The translations under genes and the position numbers were made by a program. A stretch of DNA of 64,000 bases, taken from assembly GCA_012064415.1 (NCBI GenBank), contig SSNU01000313.1, positions 193,848 to 257,847 of the forward strand. Direction: 5' to 3'. This stretch comes from Gyrodactylus bullatarudis. Lineage: Eukaryota; Platyhelminthes; Monogenea; Gyrodactylidea; Gyrodactylidae. The notes below the pieces were generated by a model. That model had not been told where the DNA came from and made no database searches. It saw only the letters and a list, made by a program, of their open reading frames with translations. Shown here one piece after another: positions 1-10,850 of the stretch. How positions within the stretch are numbered: the first letter of the stretch is position 1; each line of letters starts with the position of its first letter.

Positions 1-654
1 TATTGAATTAATAAATGTACAATTTCAAAGAAAAAAAATTTCTCGAAAATGCATATCTGCGAATCGAGAGCGGATGAAACCCTGAGACAGAGATAACCGC
101 ATTGTAAGTGTCTAAATTCTTGTTCAGAACAAATCCCAAGTTTGAAGAAATTAATACAAAAATGTAAAAACTCTTGATATTGATGAATGAAAAAGAGAAA
201 AGATACTGAAATTTCTATTTTACTTTGTGTAATTTTAAGAGATGTCTTTTTCTCTGTGCTCTGATAATGTCAATAAAAATTAACACATTACTCCAAACTG
301 AACAAACATATTCTCATGAAAAATACTCTTTCCACTACATTTATTTCGATGAAAATGTTTGTCCTGAAAAGAGAATATTTCTCATCAATGATTTAGAATT
401 GAGAGATATGTCTGATCTCGTTTATCAAATTTTTTTTAATGTTTTTTTTGTTAGAATAAAATCTATATTGAAAAATAGGAAATGCAACAAAATACTAATA
501 GAGAATATAAATAAATAGAAAATCTTTTAAAGGTTTATCATTATAAGGATGAAACATAGTCTTGTAAGAGTTTTTGATTGCGATCGAATTGGCTTTTGGA
601 GTAGAACATCTTCGATGGTTTAGTTTTAGATGTAAATCTGAAAAGTTTAATCGA

Positions 655-730
655 ATTGCACTTGGTAGTTTCTACTTAATGAAGATCAGGATATAGGAGA
701 GAGTAAGTGTAGTCGATTTTGACGTGGTAA
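655..730 (-). mobile_element. Degraded 3' tail of a non-LTR retrotransposon
   Basis: This short stretch resembles the tail of the minus-strand retroelement copies near 1.2, 6.1, 9.1 and 10.5 kb. The shared core reads as a 'tacttaatg(a/t)agat' block followed by the region that in better copies encodes the end of the reverse transcriptase. No open frame remains. It is probably the most decayed of the five copies. The resemblance was judged by eye and could be chance in AT-rich DNA. Confidence 0.3.
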
Positions 731-777
731 ATATTATTATTGCTGAATAATTCTGAAATTGGGAAATTTTTTTAATT

Positions 778-880
778 CGGTGTGGCGTAGTGGTATCTCT
801 CTCACCTCTCATTAGATCTCTCTTATTCTCGGTCCTAGGTTCAGGGCGCATGTGTATGAATAATCTTTAAATTGGCGTTT
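778..880 (+). repeat. tRNA-derived SINE-like unit (copy 1)
   Basis: A Pol III A-box-like block (tggcgtagtgg, about 784-794) is followed about 45 nt later by a B-box-like block (ggttcagggc) and then an AT-rich tail. The second copy at 7.6 kb shares the tagtggtatc core and a similar tail. The B box is imperfect and no cloverleaf closes, so this is not a functional tRNA gene. SINE origin is inferred from the box spacing and the second copy. Confidence 0.4.
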
Positions 881-1189
881 TAATAAATCTGAAAAATTTT
901 AACGAAATCAATTTATGCTCATATCTTGCACTCAGATATAACTAAATCTCTTATATTCTTTTTGTACAAATTTTCATTTATTTTCGAATAAGGAATTTGT
1001 CTTTGTTAGACAAAATCTTAATTTGAATTATGAAAAAAATTAAATAATGTACAAAAAATAAATGTAAATAAATCTGATAAATAGCATGAAGTAATTTTGA
1101 TCTTGTGGATTTATAATGTTTTAAATAGAATGGCAATGAAAATAGAGAAATTGTTGATGATAAACTCTAATGTCTAAAGGTAAATCGTT

Positions 1190-1420
1190 AATCATCTGGC
1201 GGTTATTACTTAATGTAGATAAGAATAGAGAAGAGACTTAAAATATCCAGGTTAGATCTGATGTGCGACATGACTAATTTAAGATTAGTCAGGTTTTCAC
1301 AATCAGATAATTTGTATTTTGAGAATATTTTCTTAAATTGAATAAGTATCAAACCAGATAGATATTTGAGCCAGTAAAAGCTACGAGTTTGACCTCGTCG
1401 TTGAACAGTTGGCATTGAAG
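1190..1420 (-). mobile_element. Non-LTR retrotransposon 3' fragment (RT C-terminus)
   Basis: On the minus strand this encodes a fragment with the signature KLSDCENLTNLKLVMSHIRS followed by an LD(I/Y) block. It closely matches the ends of the fragments at 6.1 and 10.6 kb, which have an ECEN/ECNN block and an (F/H)IRSK(I/L)DYSK/TK block. The copy is 5'-truncated and has no upstream catalytic RT region, as expected of dead-on-arrival LINE insertions. It sits in the gene-poor region left of the CUPID-like gene. Confidence 0.55.
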
Positions 1421-3234
1421 GTTCATGTTGGGCAAACTATTTCATTTCTGGAAGCTGACGATACAAAAGAAGTGTAAATTATTTTTAATTCGGTCAGTTT
1501 TTTCTATAAACTTTTTGATGATGATAACAAAAAAAAAAAATGTTCTAAATATATTTCCAGTCTCAAGCCATGGGGAAATCGTCCAATAAACTTTTTGATC
1601 CATTTCCAAAACATAAATACAAAAGAATATCTTGAAACAGTTTTGAACCATATTCTTCAAGTGAGCTTACTTGAAATATCTTGAAATACCAGTTCAAGTG
1701 ACATCAGGTCAGGTTGTTTATTTAAACATACACATTACCCCCATTTTATGATTGTTCAGACCCCTCTTTTTCACGATCGAGACTTTCATGTTCCAATGTG
1801 CATATGTGACCTTTTTAGTTGGACCTGTTTTAAACATTACTATTCCATTGTCCGTACTTTATTTGCAACATGGGCAAAAATTGAATGCTGGATTTATCAG
1901 TACAACCTCTGAATAATTTTGAAAATTACCTTAATTTGAATCAAGTTAATTTCATCACAAAAGAGATCATTATTCTTTTCAAACCTATAATTATAATTTT
2001 GTGTAAGATAATTATAATTGAGTTTGCATCCCATGCGTATTACATTGTCAAACAAGTGATAATGTAATTAATCCACCCCCAGTGATATAATTGATCAATT
2101 TTCACACGTTCTGTACACTGCGCACGGTTTTTATGAGTCGATAATTGACGCTGATTTTATTTAATCCCTTCATAATCTAATATATATTCAACCCAATTAA
2201 CACCTAAAATTAACAAAATTTGAATTAATATTTTAATTACAGTGATTTCATTCTTAAATAAGAATCAATGCAGAAACTAATTCAATTCATCCTGTTACAG
2301 TATTTCACAAAATTTTAGATCCAATGATAAAAATAATTTTATTGAAATTCTCATTTATTGGTAATTCTAATCACGATTTTCGAGTACTCATTTTTCCTGT
2401 ATTTGTTATTTTTTAAAGAGAATACTTATAGATTTCAAAATAATATTTATTAAAGATGAAAATCTAGATCATAACCTATTCGATCCCTTGATCAACTATT
2501 TTAGGCGATTATTGCTTTCTTATGGGTTCGAAGGAGTTATCTATGACAATGAATTTTTACTCAACTAAACCAAAGATATCAATTGAAAGGGAATTGAAAT
2601 AGTTTTCTCATTTGAATAACGATGTAACAGGAGCCCCAAGGGTCATTTAACTTTATATTGAATAATTAGAAGCGTATAGTATAAGCTTCATTAATCTTCC
2701 TCATGAGTTATATACCTCAAAATAACAATATAAATTAGGTCGTCTGTATTGTAATTGTATGCTATAGATATTCTATGGGTCAAGAAATAATATTCCTGAA
2801 TTAATATTATGTTTGAGCAAATACACAAGGACATAAAAATCAAAACAAGTGATATTTTTCATGTGTGGTCGAAACTACATGAGTGTATTACATCATACAT
2901 ACGTATTCGTATTAAAAGTTGTAATAAAAATGTTGAGAAGAACTGAATGAATAAAACCAAGTGTTTCCTCCTATGGGAAGAATAGTGAAGATGAATGAGG
3001 GGTGGATGAGTGTCAATAGTGTAAAGTAGAGAGAGACAGAGACAGAAATTGAGAGTCCACATGGCTATACGCATACATGTGAAACAAAGTGTATCTCTCA
3101 TCTCATTGGTTGAAAATATCTTTTATGTTATTGGCTGATGAATTTCACTATATATTATCTTGACAATCACATCTTAACATCAACTTTTATCTTACATTAA
3201 CATTTTATACAAATAACTCTAATTATTCAACAGA
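1421..3234. other. Intergenic sequence, nothing recognised
   Basis: AT-rich sequence upstream of the CUPID-like gene. Open frames here are short, AT-driven and without family resemblance. The promoter of the gene at 3235 presumably lies at the right end but shows no clear core motif. Upstream exons of that gene, for instance for a FERM domain, were looked for and not found. Confidence 0.5.
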
Positions 3235-4759
3235 ATGCTCACAAGCATTTCTACCAACACACAATCCTTTAATGATACACTGGTTAATCCAAAGACAGAC
3301 ATGGAATATCTTCAAAGTGAGTTATCAAATGTTCAATTTATAATTGATATGATTATAATTAATTTCATTTTTTTCTAGAAGAACTATTGATCAGAAAAAA
3401 GCAAATCATGAATCAGCTGGTCCAGTTAAATGAACGTAGAGTGGAATTACTAAAGGAAGAGTGGAAAATTACTGGTATTGTACCATCAGATTTGGGAGAT
3501 ATTCATGGTACCCAATCTGGACTTATCAAAGATACTTCTTATCCCCTACCAATGTCACTCATTAAGAGCTTGTCAAATAACACCAATGGCAATATTAAAC
3601 TAGTAAGTTAATGCTAAGTATTAATCTTATAATTACATATTGTATCAAGACGATGAATAGTATAGTTCGAAGGATTAATATTTCTCATTTATTCCCACGG
3701 TTATTAATTTTTTTATTGACAGATATCAGATTCGGATCACGATAAAAGTATTGACACATGTCCACAGAAGAAGTCGAAGCGAAGACTAGGTTTAAGGAGA
3801 TTAACTCAAACTCCTATTCCACGTAAAATGAATGATAAACCACATTTCGATGACGCATTTGACCACACGGATAATTTGAATAAGTTAGAACTAGAGCGTG
3901 CAATTATTACTCAGATCTATCTTGCCAACAAGGAAAAGGCAGAAGAAACCGGACTGGAATCATACAGAAAGGCCTCAATTAACCAATCAAAGAAATTGAA
4001 ACAGTTAGAACAAAAGATCGACACCCTTCGTAAAGTACCACAGATTACTAAGGAAATTCCTACATCAAAAAGACACAGTCTAACATCCTCAATTAATCGG
4101 AAATTGAAAAGACACTCAATCATCTCCAACTGGAATCAGACTAGTGCAGCTATCACCCCTATCAAACCAATGTCTTCCTCAATTCAATATAATCATCAGA
4201 CAAACAGACCAGATAAATTTCATACCCAACTTGTATCGATAAAACGAAGTAGTTCAGAAATCTTTTTGACAAATGATAAGTCCACATGCATTAAACAAAT
4301 AATGGTCTGTACTAGGAGCATAAATCAACTAAGCGAAAGTGCCATAAAAACATCCACCATGTAAGTTATCAATACTTTATTCATCTTGATATCCGTCGAA
4401 TATTTAGAATTATTCGAAAATGAGCCCTAAATTTTATATTGACAAATCACTAATATTTTACATTTATTAGAATCGATAGTCAAGTTTGTTCTTCGACCTG
4501 GTCCAGCAGCGGTTACTCTTCATTGTCGAGTCAATCGTCAGACTTGTCTGGTTGTACAAAGACTTCTGCAGTATCGTTTGTTTCAAACTCAACAAATTCT
4601 GGCGTCGGCTCAATACTGTCCAAAAAGGTTGAACTTGTTGATAAGAATACGCCAATCACTCCATCAATAAAAGAGGTTCCTATTAGCCAGAAAATAATGA
4701 ATAAATTCTCAAAGCTACAAAGAAATTCAATTAGTCATGTAAAGAACCGACTAAGATGA
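3235..4759 (+). CDS. CUPID-domain-like scaffold protein (FRMD4/INAVA/CCDC120-type)
   Basis: Four exons, 3235-3316, 3379-3602, 3723-4360 and 4471-4759, join in phase into 410 codons plus stop, with introns of 62, 120 and 110 nt. The N-terminal third has two helical segments. One is a KKQIMNQLVQLNERRVELLK stretch ending in an EWKITGIVPSD block. The other starts LELERAIITQIYLANKEKAE and runs into KASINQSKKLKQLEQKI. This order and spacing resemble the CUPID cytohesin-binding domain, whose members act at cell junctions with ARF exchange factors. The rest is basic and Ser/Thr-rich, probably disordered. The first ATG lies one base after an acceptor-like ttcaacag, so an upstream exon (such as a FERM domain, as in FRMD4) or a trans-splice site is possible. 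The gene structure is firm; the family assignment is moderate. Confidence 0.65.
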
Positions 4760-6039
4760 TTGACAGTCCTTCGTTTTGCCCTTCCTCTTTCAACTGTGAT
4801 AACCAAAATAGAAGAATGACTTCCAAGATTCCCTCTATATCCTACCCCTGTAAATATTCATAAGAACTTTGTAAAAATCAGATTTATTCAAATTATTTTT
4901 TCAACAATATATTTTCTATTCACATTTATCAACAATCAAATATTTTGGTTCATTTTCAATATTTTTATAACAAGTAAAAACAGGTCTGTTTGTTCAATGT
5001 CAGTGTTCTGACCTGTTTTTGAAATTTGTTTTTATTTCATTCTTTTCCAGCTAACATGGAATTCTTGTTACTACGCTTTACGAGCATCTCTGCAGTCAAA
5101 ATACCTCAGATACTAAATGAGGAAACATTGAGACAGGTTGTCAAACTAGCCCACCAACAAAAATATTTATAGCCTTGACTATTCGATAGAATATTTATCT
5201 GACCTTTTTTCATGGTTTGATCTTTTTCAAGTTTATTATTTTAAATGACCTTTCATTTGAATAATAATAATAATCCGGGAAATTTCCTTCGATTGGGGTC
5301 TCATATATTGTTTTTCTTGTTAATATTACTAAATCAAATAGAAAAAAACATGGATTAAATTAGGCGATAACAAAAGAACAAAATAATACGATAAAATAAT
5401 ACCACATATATATTTGTCAATTGTGTAAACACGTTCCTCTGATAAGTTTCTCTTCTCCTTCATTTACTTTCTGATTCTGCCTCAAACTGAAATGTGGGAT
5501 TCTCTTTTTACAACAAGAACCTCACACCCTCGAAAAATCAGTATCCCCCCTACTCTACCCTATTATGTAACACACGTCGACCTTAAAAAAATAAGAATTC
5601 TCTTCCTACAGACGATGTGAAAGGAAACATTTTGAAATGTTTCTCACCACGTACGCTGTTTTAACTCTACATAGAAAAACTCTATAATTTACAAGTTGAA
5701 CTTTGAATGGAAAATTAGACTATTTAAAGTTTAAATGATGCCATCGTTCGTGACTTATTCTACACGAGATACCTTCGTAATAAATCATGACTGAAATCTT
5801 GAAGAATAAAATCTTTGTACCTAGTCATTCAAAAATGTATATAAATGAGCTTTACATTTAGTCGAAGAAACTTTCCTAACATATAATACCAAGGATAAGT
5901 TATTGATTCCATAGGTTAGTTCTATTTTTCAAATCTTATATGATCACTGAAAAAATTATAGCTCCGGATCAAAATCTTAATTGCCACAAATGAATCACAA
6001 AAATTAGACAGTCAGGTCAGTCATCAACTCAACCAATGT
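4760..6039. other. Intergenic sequence after the CUPID-like gene
   Basis: AT-rich. A pyrimidine tract with ag near 5049 precedes a slightly less AT-biased block (about 5051-5171) that is open in one frame. It could be an alternative 3' exon, but it shows no family resemblance. Nothing else was recognised. Confidence 0.4.
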
Positions 6040-6735
6040 CCATATAGAATACAAGTTTAAATTTTAAAGATAAAGGTCTCTGTAATAAAGGGGATCTTAT
6101 TAAGCTAGATGATTATTCGACTAAAGAAGAGTTTTCGAATAATCTATTTTGGACCTTATAAATTTTATAATACATTTAAGATCATAATTATTTTCACATT
6201 CTGATAGTTTAAAAACGGAATCAAGAAAACGAAAATGAGAGAGAAGAGGGTGATTGGAGAAAGAGGGCTTACGTAGAGAGTAGTTATTATTATATGTATC
6301 AGCATGAGTTGAGAAAATCTTTATATTAAAAGCAGCCCTTCTAATCCATATGGGTTCTAGCCTAGAGATTGCAATTAAGGAGTTGTAAGAATCGAACCAA
6401 GGGAAAAGCGCGCGAAGAAAACGATATTGTACCTGTTCAATTTTAAGGGAATTGGCATTAGATATTTCCGGTATTAAAGGGGCAGTATAATCTAAATGGG
6501 GCAAGACAAAAGTTTTGAAAGCTAATATTTTCATGTCTGGGGAGGAGGTGAACCGGTTAATCATATATAACAGAGTTTATCAAACCCTTTTTAGAGAGAG
6601 GGGAGATAGTTAATGAGGAATTAATTTCTAAACCAAGGTCCGTAGTAGATTCCACTATCTCGGCTGGAAGATGAATCTCGTTTCTGTGAGACTTGGATTG
6701 AAGAATTAATTTACTTCTTGAACTGGATTGGAGAT
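6040..6735 (-). mobile_element. Non-LTR retrotransposon fragment (CR1/Jockey-like RT C-terminal part)
   Basis: The best of five related copies. On the minus strand 6121-6564 is an open frame of about 147 codons. It carries the thumb and post-RT region of a LINE reverse transcriptase: an AFKTFVLPHLDYTAPLIPE block, then KIEQVQYRFLRALFPW, then an RRAAFNIKIFSTHAD region. Upstream, to about 6735, a broken frame carries a TTDLGLEINSSLTISPLS-like block typical of the preceding RT segment. The catalytic palm (YADD) and the endonuclease are missing. The ORF end and tail match the copies at 1.2, 9.1 and 10.5 kb. All copies lie on the minus strand. Confidence 0.75.
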
Positions 6736-7625
6736 TGAAATCAGTTCCAATATTTTCGTTTGTATCTTATAAATCAATTACCTGGCTTCAGTTCTTCACG
6801 TTCACCTCGAAAAGATTCACTTGATTGATTTTGAAAAAAAATCAAATACATTGCTTCACTAGTAGGCATCTTATTCTAGCCCTTCAGCTTATTATTTATT
6901 AATTTTTATGGGATGAGATATTCATTTTTATTCAAAATAACCTATCACTTTATTAGGGTCAAACCTTGATGTATCTCTGTTGTATATATATTTAATGATC
7001 TGTTATTATTCATGATGATAAATGAATCTATAAAATAAATAGAAATAATGATTTTCTTCATAAAAAATGCTTGACTTGTTTATATATTGATATTGAACAA
7101 AATTCATTTTTCGGTTATGTTGAGGGATTGTCGAATACATAAAAATACGTTTAATGTGTACATGTATCATAAACATAAATAGAACTAAGTGAATGGTACT
7201 TGAAACTATCCTCATATTCATCATTCTAACCACATGACAGTCATAAAAAATATTGAATGGTTACTTTTTTATAGTAATCATTAGCTCAATAATGGACATT
7301 ACTGAAATAGATATTCCCTCTTCTAGGGGACAACCGAGGTCCAAAGTTATGGCTATTATAAAAAACTCATTTATCTTGATCGAGAATTACAGATGTCTTG
7401 GAATATCTCAGATTATAGGAACAACTTTTACCAAAGGTAGACATATTTGGATTTCGAATTGGCGCCATTCGTTTTAGGCGCATTGATGATTTAAGGATGA
7501 CACCTAATCAAGAAAATAAAATATACCAAATGAGATTTTTTTGATCATGTAAAAGACGTCAAAATAGATTTTGCAATCTACTATCTACTTAAATGAGCTG
7601 AAAGAACCTAAAGAGGCTGAGTTAA
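6736..7625. other. Intergenic sequence, nothing recognised
   Basis: AT-rich sequence with no coding signature, no splice-consistent exon and no repeat similarity noticed by eye. Confidence 0.45.
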
Positions 7626-7745
7626 GAGCATTGGTTTAGTGGTATCACTCATAAGGAGTCTCTTCTTAGATTCGAACCCCCCCCACCGAGCACGATTTCA
7701 AAAATAAATTATTGTCGTCTTAACAAAATGACCGTTTATGGATTT
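7620..7745 (+). repeat. tRNA-derived SINE-like unit (copy 2)
   Basis: This resembles a decayed tRNA. An A-box-like tggtttagtgg (about 7632) is followed by a B-box-like gattcgaaccc (about 7669-7679) and a C run. An AT-rich tail with cttaacaaaatgacc follows. Copy 1 at 0.78 kb shares the tagtggtatc core and has a related tail. The anticodon arm cannot be folded convincingly, so a SINE or tRNA pseudogene is favoured over an active tRNA gene. Confidence 0.45.
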
Positions 7746-9089
7746 TATTTTAAGCAAAAAAAGAACCAAAATTACTCAATACTTAATTAAAAATCAGTTT
7801 ATAATTTCTATCTAAGGAAGGGTAAAATATAGAATTAATTAACCAGGAAAAAATACCCTCAAAATACAGAACAAATAAAACTATTTACAGACATTAAATT
7901 TAATGTATTAAAAACTGAATAGCAATAAAATATATGTGCACAACAATACAGTCCACATTACATCATATTCATCTGTTTCATACTACAGTACACCACTCTT
8001 CTTCTTGATAATTATTCCCTGTATTGTGCATCAAAATACAGGAAAGAATATGCATAATAACTTGTAAGACTAAAAAGTATAGAATTTACTGTAATCTATG
8101 TATTAGACCATAGTAAGGAAAGTAAATATCCTCATGATGGACTATGTTCTCTTATGACCCAATAGGTTAATCTTTTAGGTAACATTACAAATTTTTATTA
8201 CAAATAACTTGACGGTAAAATATTTACCGGTCAATCTTCTAGAGGGGAGATTAGGGGAGATTATCTTTCGACATCTTCAAGGTATTTTTATCTGACGAGA
8301 AGATAGCTATTTTATTTATGTCTACAGCAGGTATGCTCACATGAATATTGCACACATGTTTTCCCAATGCATTATATCAACAGGTTTATTGCGCCCACGT
8401 GAAAATGAGAAAGCATAAAAGGATAACAAGATTCGGAAGGCAATTGAAATTTCTGTTGTTTTACTGTGGTTAATCATGATCACTAGACACCCATCAGTCT
8501 GAGATAGATTTGTCTTTATTTCTACTCTAGTGAACAAGATTTTTTTCAAGATAGTTATCTTTTAATCAAATAGGCGACGATTCTAAAAATGAAAGGTGAA
8601 ATTTGTCTTCTGAAAAAATTTACGCTAGATTTTTTTTGGTTCTGATTCAACAATTCGTGGAGTTTAAATAATAATTATTTTTATAAATATTATAATATTT
8701 TACCTGATAATAAGGAGAAGAGTATTGATTTTTTTTGTAAAAATAGTAATTTCTCATCTTTATGTCAATACGCGTTATGCTGAGAATGATTCTGTCGGTA
8801 ATCTTGAAGAAATTTCATATAGCAAGGAGTAAAAATTTCTAAACTATGATCGGTTTCAGTTTTACTAATAGTTGATATGCTTAAAAATTATTCTTCATAC
8901 CAATTTTTTTCTATTAGAAATAAATTCTTATTCGTATTTGAAAATTAAATTTTAAAAAAAATATGGCAATAATAAAATCTGGTTATAGAAGAATATAAAC
9001 ATCCTACTGAATAAAAATGTGAAAATGCAGGCTTTAATATATAGAGTCAATAGTTAATTTTGAATGTGAGAATACTCTGATAAGTAATT
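7746..9089. other. Intergenic sequence, nothing recognised
   Basis: AT-rich, no coding or RNA signature found. Confidence 0.45.
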
Positions 9090-9225
9090 CGATTCGTCAT
9101 CTGGTTAGTAAAGGGGACAATAAAGGAGAGATTTTGAATAGTCAATTTTAGATCTAGTATGAGCCATAACTGATTTAAGATCAGTAAGGTTCTGACAATC
9201 AGATAAGTCAAACTTAGTAAAGGTA
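9090..9225 (-). mobile_element. Non-LTR retrotransposon 3' fragment
   Basis: On the minus strand the sequence still encodes the conserved end of the retroelement ORF: a CQNLTDLKSVMAH-like block followed by a (T)RSKIDYSK-like block. A tail shared with the copies at 1.2 and 10.5 kb follows. The copy is strongly 5'-truncated and in the same orientation as the others. Confidence 0.5.
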
Positions 9226-9794
9226 AAGGTAATATTAAAGCTGTGTAAGCTTTTAGTCATGGTTTAAACGTCTTTGATTTTTTTTTATTGTAAAGAGTAA
9301 GGTTTTAATCCTAGATAAGTTAGAAAAAGGATCAATTTTTAAATTCTTTTTAAATTCGAGAGGAGAAAGTGCAAAAGTGAAGGAACATCTCACGGACAGG
9401 CAGAAAATCTATTTTACTAAATGATTGGCCATTTCTTATTTTTTTGATATATTTACGACATTTGAACTTTTATGTCCAGACCACAATAAATGGTTCCTCT
9501 CATATTCACCATAGAATACCAGAGTTGATATGTTTGATAAAATGTACATGAGGTTTCTAATATCTTTTTATCTCTCGAGGTAGAGATGATATGTAGGCAT
9601 TTGAAGGAAAAATCTGAGGAAATAAAAATCATTGAATTGTGTTTTTTCAATATTCAAATATCTCAGATTTCACACATTTTATATCCAAAGCTATCATTTC
9701 AATAGTCCATGCATCAAAGAGATGACAGGTCAATGGAAGAATGTGAATTGTCTTAACATAGTCAATTTCAATCTTTTTCATCTAAATAACACAG

Positions 9795-9904
9795 GAAGCA
9801 ACTCTCTCGAATCCATGCAAATTGATAAGGAAAGTTTTATAATTCAGGGAGAAATACACGCAGAATGGGAACAAGCTTTAATGTCCCCATCAGAAATGAA
9901 AATG
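9795..9904 (+). other. Possible isolated exon
   Basis: A 110-nt open block lies between a good acceptor (ataacacag) and a donor (gtgaat). It encodes SNSLESMQIDKESFIIQGEI followed by HAEWEQALMSPSEMK. Its base and codon composition is less AT-driven than the surroundings. It could be one exon of a long-intron gene crossing this gene-poor region. No partner exons and no family were recognised, so support is weak. Confidence 0.2.
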
Positions 9905-10499
9905 GTGAATGTTTATTTTTCTTTTGTCAGCTCTAGCATCGAGGGATTTTAAAGAATGTTTTCATCGGGATTAAAATATTCCCATAGAAAAAAACCACTG
10001 CAAAAAATACAATAAACAAGAATTGAGAATGATTGAAAGGAACCTGTCTGTCTTTTGGTCTTAAAATTCTTGGGAAAATGCATTAAAATTATTTTTAAAT
10101 CTCCTACTTATTTTTATAAAAAATATGCCGCATTCAAATGATATGATTTTTATTGATATCATAAAATGTACTGATATCGGATATCTTTCTAAAAATCACT
10201 CCTGGAAATATAACGAATCTCTTCATTCATACTAAAAATATTTTCCGATATGTCGAATTCCAAGTAAGGAGAATCTCAATTAGCTCAAATTGTTTCAAGA
10301 GCCAGTTTGACAAAGATATCCCAAAAGCCTGTATACCTAGTATGATTTCATGTAATTTTTTTTTTGTTAGAAATTTTTATTAGATATATAATAGACAAAA
10401 ATTATTTAATCTGGACAATCATTATAGAAAATAAGGTTTTTTGAATCTTGAGCGTCTTGTAAAAGTTAAATGAATAAAATATTATCTAGTGGATTTGAT

Positions 10500-10850
10500 A
10501 TAATGGTAGTGAAGATAAATAGGCCATCAAAGAATTTTCAATAGTCATTCTGGAATTAGTGGAGATTAGAATATAGAAGACTCTTAGTATAGTCAAGTTT
10601 AGAACGAATATGTGACATAATAGATTTTATACTAGAGAGATTATTACATTCACATAATTTATATTTACTATCTATCATATTATATGCAGAGAGTAGATAG
10701 TGATCTGAGAATGATGATCTTCTTAAATTATAGAAATTTTCGACTAATTGAGATGAATTAATAAAAGTTTTTACAATAATAGCATATCTTCGTAATGTAA
10801 TCAAAGGAAAAAAACTGGCAAAATCACTCAAACTATGTGTTAACGTTGTA
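10500..10850 (-). mobile_element. Non-LTR retrotransposon 3' fragment
   Basis: The minus-strand open frame at 10556-10831 encodes a block like FYNLRRSSFSDHYLLSAYNM followed by a KLCECNNLSSIKSIMSHIRS block and KLDYTKSLL. It lines up with the 6.1 kb copy (LRKPSFSNHPLLSHFRFLDS, then ECENN, then IRSKIDYSKTLL). It is 5'-truncated and carries the tail found at the other copies. Confidence 0.6.

Noticed and set aside
225..518. 97-codon plus-strand open frame near the left edge
   Set aside because: Composition is AT-driven, with no family resemblance and no splice or neighbour support.
7620..7690. Possible functional tRNA gene (Gly-like A and B boxes)
   Set aside because: The acceptor and anticodon stems do not pair, and a related unit at 0.78 kb points to a dispersed repeat.
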